Below are positions 1-5,520 of a DNA stretch of 24,419 bases, piece by piece (the stretch's first letter is position 1; each line of letters begins with the position of its first letter). Position numbers and translations under genes: made by a program. The notes under the pieces are model-generated. The model was not told the DNA's origin and made no database searches. It was given only the letters and a program-made list of their open reading frames with translations. The DNA comes from JAUVDZ01 sp964346325 (lineage in GTDB: Bacteria; Patescibacteriota; Gracilibacteria; UBA1369; PNNO01), in assembly GCA_964346325.1 (NCBI GenBank), contig CAYFUK010000013.1:1-24419 (forward strand), written 5' to 3'.

Positions 1-63
1 GAGGTTGTCGATGATGAAGAAGAAGTTGTTGATGATGAAGAAGAGGTTGTTGATGATGAAGAA
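1..63 (+). repeat. Three tandem 21-bp coding repeats
   Basis: Three in-frame 21-base units (1-21, 22-42, 43-63) differ from one another by only a few bases and encode the 7-residue acidic unit E-V-V-D-D-E-E. The array probably continues upstream of the window. Confidence 0.85.
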
Positions 64-1023
64 GAAAGTGAAAGGGATATTCTTTTATCTGAAGATCCAA
101 AAGAGATTTTAAAGACTGATAGGGATACTCTTTTATCTGAAAATCAGAAAGAAGTTCTGTCGAGTGGCGAAGAAGATTTTGTAGATAATTCAGATGCGAC
201 TGAAAAAAGAACTGTTATCAATAAATTGGAATATGTTGATTCGCTGGAAGATGTTTTCACAACTGATTCTTCTAACTGGCAGGAATATATGAAAGGCAAT
301 AATATATTTGGTAATGTAAATGATCATTCGGCGCGAGTTATAATGGCAGCATTGAAAGTTTATATTGATGGTGATGCTGATGGTTTTGTAAAACTTGACG
401 ATATTGCATTCAGAAATCATGGTTATGCAAGTTACCCTACTAGATATACGAGCCTAGATGGAACATCATATAGACCAGAAATAGATAGACAACCTATTGA
501 AAACTATAAAACTGCAGAACCAAGTAAAGAAACAGCATTAATGGAATTTTGTAACGGTAAAGGTGCTTGGGAAATTCATGTATATTATCAAAAATATGGA
601 GTTTTACATAACAAAACTATATACAGAAAAGAAGATATGAAATCCGAATTTAATTCAGATGAAATAACTACTTCTCCATCAACTGATTTAACAGTATTTA
701 ATGATGAAGATCTTGTTGATGATGAGGATATAGAAATACCGGCAGGTTATCCTACAATTATTACATTAGAGATGGTGGCTCCATTTGATCATTGTGCTCA
801 TGAAAAATTAAAAGAAGAATTTGGAGCAGATGCAGTTGCTACTTCCGAAGCAGATTTTACTTCTTTGGCATTTGAACTTGATACTGGTCGAACAATTAGA
901 TTTCCAAGAGATAAAATATCTAATGATGAAGAACATGATCACTGGATAAATTGGATCGACCCGGATTGGGTATTATATATTGATACTGATTTTAAATTGG
1001 ATATGGAATTCGACTATATCTGA
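1..1023 (+). CDS. Acidic repeat protein with an EF-hand-like loop, 5'-truncated by the window edge
   Basis: The reading frame is open from base 1, so the start lies upstream; 340 residues are visible, ending at TGA. Residues 1-22 are an acidic repeat of the type EEVVDDE. Residues 25-40 and 41-56 are a second, 16-residue repeat (RDILLSEDPKEIL / RDTLLSENQKEVL). The rest looks globular and contains DGDADGFVKLDD at residues 123-134, which fits an EF-hand calcium loop: Asp at positions 1, 3 and 5, Gly at 6, Val at 8, and Asp in place of the usual Glu at 12. More acidic stretches follow near 225-235 (DDEDLVDDEDIE). I do not recognise the family. A surface or secreted calcium-binding protein is a guess, because the N-terminus, where any signal peptide would be, is outside the window. 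A hairpin terminator follows 50 bases downstream. Confidence 0.75.
   Translation, partial: EVVDDEEEVVDDEEEVVDDEEESERDILLSEDPKEILKTDRDTLLSENQKEVLSSGEEDFVDNSDATEKRTVINKLEYVDSLEDVFTTDSSNWQEYMKGNNIFGNVNDHSARVIMAALKVYIDGDADGFVKLDDIAFRNHGYASYPTRYTSLDGTSYRPEIDRQPIENYKTAEPSKETALMEFCNGKGAWEIHVYYQKYGVLHNKTIYRKEDMKSEFNSDEITTSPSTDLTVFNDEDLVDDEDIEIPAGYPTIITLEMVAPFDHCAHEKLKEEFGADAVATSEADFTSLAFELDTGRTIRFPRDKISNDEEHDHWINWIDPDWVLYIDTDFKLDMEFDYI
73..168 (+). repeat. Two tandem 48-bp coding repeats
   Basis: Bases 73-120 and 121-168 encode two versions of a 16-residue unit beginning RD(I/T)LLSE and continuing KE(I/V)L. They are in frame within the acidic protein. Confidence 0.75.
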
Positions 1024-1072
1024 TACCGAGGAAGTACAGACTATGTTTCAATTATAAAAATTTTAAATAATT

Positions 1073-1110
1073 AAGACTCTATTCAAATTATTGGATAGGG
1101 TCTTTTTTTT
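1073..1110 (+). terminator. Rho-independent terminator after the acidic repeat gene
   Basis: AAGACTCTATTCAA (1073-1086) can pair with TTGGATAGGGTCTT (1091-1104) through Watson-Crick and G-U pairs around a short AT loop. A run of eight T follows, to 1110. It lies 50 bases after the stop of the first gene. Confidence 0.8.
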
Positions 1111-1120
1111 ATATTGTTCC

Positions 1121-1205
1121 TGGTGCCGGGGAGAGGACTCGAACCTCCACGGCTTGCGCCACTAGTTCCTAAGACTAGCGTGTCTACCAATTCCACCACC
1201 CCGGC
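1121..1205 (-). tRNA. tRNA-Leu (anticodon UAG), CCA encoded
   Basis: Read on the minus strand, a GCCGGGG acceptor stem pairs with CCCCGGC, followed by discriminator A and an encoded CCA (1121-1123). The anticodon loop is CTTAGGA, giving UAG, which reads CUA and other CUN leucine codons. The long variable arm (TGGCGCAAGCCG region) is that of a class II tRNA, and the T loop is TTCGAGT. Length is 85 nt with CCA. A promoter lies just upstream at 1223-1251. Confidence 0.95.
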
Positions 1206-1222
1206 TGATTTAAAGCTATGTT

Positions 1223-1251
1223 AATTTATCAAATACATTATTTGGCGTCAA
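1223..1251 (-). promoter_or_regulatory. Promoter of tRNA-Leu
   Basis: On the minus strand, TTGACG (1246-1251) and TAAATT (1223-1228) are separated by exactly 17 bases. The implied start is near 1216, about ten bases before the tRNA 5' end. Confidence 0.6.
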
Positions 1252-1278
1252 TAAATTTGCAAAAAACCTCCTTTAATT

Positions 1279-1322
1279 ATTAATCAAAAAAAGATTTGAC
1301 AAAGATGTCAAAATTGATTAAT
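1279..1322. promoter_or_regulatory. Nested inverted repeats overlapping the promoter (candidate operator)
   Basis: Outer arms ATTAATCAA (1279-1287) and TTGATTAAT (1314-1322) enclose inner arms TTTGACA (1295-1301) and TGTCAAA (1306-1312), all perfect. The inner palindrome contains the -35 box and the outer right arm enters the -10 box of the following gene. A further TTAATCAAT half-copy lies at 1361-1369. Binding by a regulator is inferred. Confidence 0.5.
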
Positions 1323-1324
1323 AT
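1296..1324 (+). promoter_or_regulatory. Sigma-70 promoter upstream of the first sigma4/HARE-HTH gene
   Basis: TTGACA (1296-1301), 17 bases, TAATAT (1319-1324): a consensus -35 with a good -10. The start would be near 1331, giving a leader of about 105 bases before the ATG at 1437. A second, weaker TTGACA lies at 1378-1383 with TACTCT 17 bases later. Confidence 0.7.
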
Positions 1325-1436
1325 ATTGCACCAAAATACTTTTTAAAACATTATTGCAACTTAATCAATTTTCTTGCTTGACATAACAATGCAATAATAC
1401 TACTCTACAAGCACCTTAGCACCAACCTAAAATATT

Positions 1437-2516
1437 ATGAATACATCCAAATCAAAAAATATTTCGATAAGCAATTTGAATCTTTCGGAGATACTTGAAG
1501 ATATGTTTTTGGTATTAAGCCAAAAAGAAAAAGATGTTATTGTTAAACGTTTCAGCCTGAACAATGAACCGAAAATGACATTGGAGAAAATCGGCCGGCA
1601 ATTTTCTGTTACAAGAGAAAGAATCAGACAAATCGAAAAAATTGCACTCGGAAAACTTAAAAGAACCATTAAAAGCACTAAATTAAACGAAATCAGTGTT
1701 CTTGCCCTTGAAATAATTAATAATAAAGGTGGTGTGAGTACAGAGTCGGCATTAATAAGCGAAATTTTAAATGTACTGGGTAGTTCGCAGGATATTGATG
1801 CGAATATTATAAGATTAGCTTTAAACATCACTCCCGAACTTGAAAAGACAGAGAAAAGCAATGTTTATTATCCGTTCTGGCGTGTTTCCGAATTAGCGGA
1901 ATCAACAATCAGGGCCATTGTTAAAACAGGTATTTCTTTGCTTAATAAAGCCGGGGATGTTATGAAACCCGATACTCTCGCCGCTGAAGTGCAAAAATCT
2001 CTTAAATCCAAAAATTTTGAACCTGAAAAATCTACAATTCTTTCAGCACTGGAAGTAGATCAGCGTATTAAAAAAATGGATAGCGGATTCGGGTTAATGA
2101 GCTGGCGCCACATAAATCCGAGAAGCATACGAGATAAAGCATATATAATTTTAAAAGAAAAAAATGAACCAATGCACTTTATTGATATTGCCAATAATAT
2201 TTCGGAAGCGGGTTTTGACAGAAAAGTGGTTACAACACAGGCTGTTCACAATGAATTAATAAGATACGATCAATTTGTTTTGGTTGGACGCGGTTTATAT
2301 GCACTTAAAGAATGGGGATTTAAAAGAGGTACGGTAGCTGATGTAATCGAAGGCCTTCTTGATAAAAAAAGCCCTTTAAGCAAACAGGAAATAATAAAGG
2401 GCGTTATGAAACAAAGGCAGGTTAAAAAAGGCACAATCTCACTAAACCTACAGAAAAACAAGCATTTTGTAAGAGTGGGGCGTGCAATGTACGCACTTGA
2501 TAAAAGCAAAAAATAA
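1437..2516 (+). CDS. Sigma-70 region 4-like / HARE-HTH DNA-binding protein, paralogue 1
   Basis: 359 residues. Residues about 20-78 match sigma-70 region 4, with the recognition helix signature VTRERIRQIE at 58-67 preceded by LSQKEKDVI and TLEKIG. There is no region 2, so it cannot melt a promoter like a full sigma factor. Residues about 228-295 look like a HARE-HTH winged helix (the RNA polymerase delta / restriction-enzyme type), with HFIDI, AVHNELIR and GRGLYALKEWGF. A second, more diverged copy lies at about 299-354, ending VGRAMYAL. The likely role is a DNA-binding or RNA-polymerase-associated transcription factor. A close paralogue is encoded at 9107-10177. The start has no Shine-Dalgarno motif. 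The HIT gene follows after 15 bases and may be co-transcribed. Domain calls are solid; the biological target is unknown. Confidence 0.85.
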   Translation: MNTSKSKNISISNLNLSEILEDMFLVLSQKEKDVIVKRFSLNNEPKMTLEKIGRQFSVTRERIRQIEKIALGKLKRTIKSTKLNEISVLALEIINNKGGVSTESALISEILNVLGSSQDIDANIIRLALNITPELEKTEKSNVYYPFWRVSELAESTIRAIVKTGISLLNKAGDVMKPDTLAAEVQKSLKSKNFEPEKSTILSALEVDQRIKKMDSGFGLMSWRHINPRSIRDKAYIILKEKNEPMHFIDIANNISEAGFDRKVVTTQAVHNELIRYDQFVLVGRGLYALKEWGFKRGTVADVIEGLLDKKSPLSKQEIIKGVMKQRQVKKGTISLNLQKNKHFVRVGRAMYALDKSKK

Positions 2517-2531
2517 ATATATTATCCGGTT

Positions 2532-2846
2532 ATGGAAGATTGCATTTTTTGCCAAATAATAAATAAAGAAAAAAACGCGGATATTGTTTATGAAGATGAT
2601 AAATGCGTTGCTTTTAAAGATATAAATCCAAAAGCACGTGTTCATTTACTTGTAGTTACAAAAAAACATATTCCCAAAATATCCGATCTTGAAAAGGGGG
2701 ATGAAAAACTCATCGGTCATTTGATTAAAGTAGCAAAAGATCTTGCGGAACAAAACGATTGCGAATCTTATAAACTTTTATTTAATGTCGGAAAAGAGGC
2801 CGGCCAAATGATTTTTCATGTTCATCTCCATTTGATGGGAAATTAG
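2532..2846 (+). CDS. HIT family nucleotide hydrolase/transferase
   Basis: 104 residues, the usual length of the small Hint/HIT branch. The histidine triad HVHLHL is at residues 96-101 and supplies the catalytic nucleophile. The N-terminus has the typical CIFCQI segment, with C4 and C7 as possible zinc ligands. Such proteins hydrolyse AMP-linked phosphoramidates or dinucleoside polyphosphates in the cytoplasm; the substrate cannot be read from sequence. It starts 15 bases after the sigma4/HARE-HTH gene and has no Shine-Dalgarno motif. Its TAG stop overlaps the stop of the convergent nadC by two bases. Confidence 0.93.
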   Translation: MEDCIFCQIINKEKNADIVYEDDKCVAFKDINPKARVHLLVVTKKHIPKISDLEKGDEKLIGHLIKVAKDLAEQNDCESYKLLFNVGKEAGQMIFHVHLHLMGN

Positions 2847-3811
2847 ATTCCACCTGTTTCAAGAGATAAATCTATTGGTTTGATATTTTGTGTGAGTGCA
2901 CCCATGGAAATTATATCAACTCCTGTTCTTACATATTGAGCGAGATTTTTTTTGTTAATTCCTCCCGAAGCTTCAAATAAAATTTCATCATAAAGATTTT
3001 CGCGTTTTAATAAGGCGATCAATTCTTCTATTTCTTTAGGTTTCATATTATCGAACATTATAATCGGAGGTTTTGGAATGTCCATTTGCAATAATTTACG
3101 CGCCGTATTCAGAACTTCTCCTTTTTTATCGATTTCTATTTCAAAAAATTTATATTCAAAATCGGGCTTTTCAAAATCATTTAACAAATTATTTATATTT
3201 CCTTTAAGATTAATATGATTATCTTTTATTAGAATGGCATCTTCCAAATTGAGCCTGTGGGTTCCGCCGCCCGCCAAAGTAACCGCTTTTTTATCCAAAA
3301 GCCCCCATGTGGTTTTTCTTGTAGGTACGATTAATATATCAGGGTTAACCTCTTTGGCTGAATCAATAATCGTTTTTGCATAAGTTGAAATTCCGCACAT
3401 ATGTTGAAGAAAATTCAGAATTACCCGTTCGCTTTTAAGGATTTGTTTTGCATTACCTTTAATTTCCAAAAGTACATCGTCTTTTTCAAATTGCTTTCCG
3501 TCCCGGAAATGATTGTTAACCTGCAGTGTTCCGAGTCTCGGTTTAAAAACCGGATCGCTTGTCATTAAAAAATATACCGTTTCGGCGCCTCCCGACATCA
3601 AACCCGGTTCATTGGCATATATTCTTGCAGTGGTTTCTTTGTTTTTTTGTATAAAGCAGTTGGTTGTGATATCCCCATGTTCTCCAAGATCTTTTTCAAG
3701 TTCCAAAAAAGTGTATCTGAAAACCCATTGTTTATATATAAGATTATCCGGAATCAGATTTTCCTTTTGATTAAAAAGTCTTTTTGCAATTTGAGCGCGG
3801 TCTTTTTTCAT
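2843..3811 (-). CDS. nadC: Nicotinate-nucleotide pyrophosphorylase (carboxylating), quinolinate phosphoribosyltransferase
   Basis: Converts quinolinate and PRPP to nicotinate mononucleotide, CO2 and pyrophosphate in de novo NAD synthesis. Family signatures are GDITT near the N-terminus, RKTTWGLLDKKAV, GGGTHRLNLEDAILIKDNHI in the active site, and the C-terminal barrel strands FEASGGI and GVDIISMGALT. I chose the start at 3811, giving 322 residues. The frame is open to an ATG at 3892, but that would run 43 bases into the divergent nadA, and the extra 27 residues do not look like the family. Even so the N-terminus is about 30 residues longer than usual. A GAGGA lies 13 bases before the start, which is far for a ribosome-binding site. 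nadA begins 38 bases away on the other strand. Confidence 0.92.
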   Translation of the reverse strand: MKKDRAQIAKRLFNQKENLIPDNLIYKQWVFRYTFLELEKDLGEHGDITTNCFIQKNKETTARIYANEPGLMSGGAETVYFLMTSDPVFKPRLGTLQVNNHFRDGKQFEKDDVLLEIKGNAKQILKSERVILNFLQHMCGISTYAKTIIDSAKEVNPDILIVPTRKTTWGLLDKKAVTLAGGGTHRLNLEDAILIKDNHINLKGNINNLLNDFEKPDFEYKFFEIEIDKKGEVLNTARKLLQMDIPKPPIIMFDNMKPKEIEELIALLKRENLYDEILFEASGGINKKNLAQYVRTGVDIISMGALTQNIKPIDLSLETGGI

Positions 3812-3849
3812 GCTAGTATTTAATTCCTCTTTGTTATCAACTTTATAAC

Positions 3850-4923
3850 ATGCTTCCTGAAAAGTATAAAGCCCTTTCCGATGAGCAAACATTGCCTCTT
3901 ATTTCAAAAGCAAAAAATAAACTCGGTAATAAAGTATTGGTATTGGCTCATCATTATCAGCGTGATGAAGTAATTGAGTTCGCGGATAAAGTAGGGGATT
4001 CATTGAATTTGTCTCAATATGCGGCTGATTCCGATAGCAAATATATAGTTTTTTGCGGAGTTCGGTTTATGGCTGAAACAGCGGATATGGTAACCGACGA
4101 TAATAAAACGGTTATATTACCCGATTTATCAGCCGGTTGCCCAATGGCTGACATGGCACCTTTTTTTCAGATTGAACAAGCATGGGATGAATTAAGTAAG
4201 GTTATTGATATAAAAAAAGTTATTCCGATAACTTATATAAACAGTTCCGCTGAAACAAAAGCTTTTTGCGGTAAAAATAACGGACTTGTCTGCACCTCCG
4301 CAAATGCGCAGTCAATTATTGAATGGGCGTTTAATCAGAATAAACAAATTTTCTTTTTTCCCGACAGATATTTAAGTACCAATATCGCTAATAAATTGGG
4401 TTTAAATGAAGATCAGATAACTTTATGGGATCGTAATTTTAAAAACGGTAATTTATCGGATATTAAAATAAAAAATTCCAAAATACTTGTATGGAATGGT
4501 TATTGCCCTGTACACGCGCGTTTTAAAGGCAAAGATATTGATATTCTGCGTAAGCAAAATCCTGATATAAAAATTTTGGTACATCCCGAAGTGCCTGAAT
4601 CAGTTGCACAAAAAGCGGATTATATGGGTTCAACAAACTTTATTGTTAAAAAAATTGAAAATGCCCGTCCGGGAACTCATTGGGCCATCGGTACCGAAAT
4701 ACATCTTGTATCGCGCCTTGCAAAAAAGCATCCTGATAAAAATATAAATTTAATAGGAACTCCGATTTGTATGTGTTCCATGATGGACAGGATATCGCCC
4801 GGGTATTTATTATGGATTCTGGATGAATTAAATAACGGTTCAATAAAAAATCAAATTAAAGTTAAAAAGAATATTAAAAAGGATGCTTTAAAAGCATTAC
4901 ACAGAATGTTTGAACTTTCCTGA
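3850..4923 (+). CDS. nadA: Quinolinate synthase A (4Fe-4S)
   Basis: 357 residues, the long B. subtilis-like form. Condenses iminoaspartate with dihydroxyacetone phosphate to quinolinate. Visible signatures are LAHHYQRDEV (about 32-41), GDSLNLSQYA, CGVRFMAETADM (69-80), PDLSAGCPMADM, a TYINSSAETKAFC block near 128-140, HPEVPESV and GTEIHLVSRL. The three likely iron-sulfur cysteines are C97 (AGCPMAD), C219 (NGYCPVH) and C307 or C309 (TPICMC). It is divergent from nadC with only 38 bases between starts. No nadB-like aspartate oxidase is in the window, so the source of iminoaspartate is not shown. The stop is TGA. Confidence 0.95.
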   Translation: MLPEKYKALSDEQTLPLISKAKNKLGNKVLVLAHHYQRDEVIEFADKVGDSLNLSQYAADSDSKYIVFCGVRFMAETADMVTDDNKTVILPDLSAGCPMADMAPFFQIEQAWDELSKVIDIKKVIPITYINSSAETKAFCGKNNGLVCTSANAQSIIEWAFNQNKQIFFFPDRYLSTNIANKLGLNEDQITLWDRNFKNGNLSDIKIKNSKILVWNGYCPVHARFKGKDIDILRKQNPDIKILVHPEVPESVAQKADYMGSTNFIVKKIENARPGTHWAIGTEIHLVSRLAKKHPDKNINLIGTPICMCSMMDRISPGYLLWILDELNNGSIKNQIKVKKNIKKDALKALHRMFELS

Positions 4924-4926
4924 AAT

Positions 4927-5424
4927 TTATTTTTTATTTTCTTTTACATATACTATCCACATGTCTTTAATCATATCCGAGGTAGCGGTTGCCAGTTTTG
5001 ATAATAATCGTTTTAATTCTCTTAGTCTTGCAACCAATAGATTTAAACTGTTTGCGTCTTTTTCTTTAACAACTTTTTTTATTTTTTTATTTAGATTTTT
5101 CATTTGCATTGAAAGTTCTTTTTCAACCTGATTGCTCATTTTTTTAACGCCGGGATATTTGAGTTTTCTTGCTCCGGCTGGTGTTTTGCCTGCTACAGCG
5201 CCTGCACCGCCCCCTGCATATCCTTCTTTACCTTTGCCTTCGGTTTCGGAAACTTTTCCACCCGGAACCTCCGCGCCTTCAATTATTTCTCCAGCCTCAA
5301 TACCTACCGATATTGTAGCTTCTTTTACTTCTTTACCTTCACCGCGCTTAGGTGTTTCCGCAGTTTCGGCGGTCTTGAGTTTTTCTTCGGATGATTCCTG
5401 TTTTTTGTTATTGGTATCTGCCAT
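4927..5424 (-). CDS. Low-complexity hypothetical protein with C-terminal coiled coil
   Basis: 165 residues, not recognised. Residues 1-50 are rich in Glu, Lys and Thr; 50-85 are Gly/Ala/Pro-rich (GYAGGGAGAVAG). From about 100 to 150 the sequence becomes a lysine-rich amphipathic helix likely to form a coiled coil (VEKELSMQMKNLNKKIKKVV, then RLRELKRLLSKLAT). No signal peptide or membrane segment is seen. The architecture is a flexible linker ending in a helical anchor or oligomerisation domain. A TATAAT box precedes it on its own strand (5447-5452), supporting this strand over the open frame opposite. It converges on nadA with 3 bases between stops and is divergent from valS. Confidence 0.6.
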   Translation of the reverse strand: MADTNNKKQESSEEKLKTAETAETPKRGEGKEVKEATISVGIEAGEIIEGAEVPGGKVSETEGKGKEGYAGGGAGAVAGKTPAGARKLKYPGVKKMSNQVEKELSMQMKNLNKKIKKVVKEKDANSLNLLVARLRELKRLLSKLATATSDMIKDMWIVYVKENKK

Positions 5425-5446
5425 AATTTTGATTATTCATCTATAT

Positions 5447-5475
5447 ATTATACGCGATTTTACGGTTTAAATAAA
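5447..5475 (-). promoter_or_regulatory. Candidate promoter of the low-complexity gene
   Basis: On the minus strand TATAAT (5447-5452) is a perfect -10. Seventeen bases upstream, TTTATT (5470-5475) is only a weak -35. The implied transcript starts about 15-20 bases before the ATG at 5424. Confidence 0.45.
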
Positions 5476-5482
5476 CTGTAAT

Positions 5483-5510
5483 TTGTGATATATCTGGTAA
5501 AGATTATAAC
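5483..5510 (+). promoter_or_regulatory. Candidate valS promoter
   Basis: TTGTGA (5483-5488), 16 bases, TATAAC (5505-5510). The start point would be near 5517, only a few bases before the GTG at 5521, so the message would be almost leaderless. Confidence 0.45.
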
Positions 5511-5520
5511 CTAATACACT

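Noticed and set aside
1..168. Possible CRISPR array in the tandem repeats
   Set aside because: Repeats are contiguous, in frame and without spacers; they encode an acidic protein.
1267..1272. AGGAGG on the minus strand
   Set aside because: A perfect Shine-Dalgarno-like hexamer, but the only start-like codon downstream opens a frame of four codons and the tRNA-Leu promoter follows; probably chance.
3812..3892. Longer nadC start at 3892
   Set aside because: It would overlap the beginning of divergent nadA, and the added 27 residues do not resemble NadC.
5132..5470. Open frame on the plus strand rich in Pro, Ala and Ser, opposite the low-complexity gene
   Set aside because: It is the antisense reading of the Gly/Ala/Glu-rich zone; the minus-strand gene has a TATAAT box, a sensible start and a coherent coiled coil.
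5465..5476. Palindrome GTTTAAATAAAC between the hypothetical gene and valS
   Set aside because: Short and made almost only of A and T; expected often by chance in this composition.
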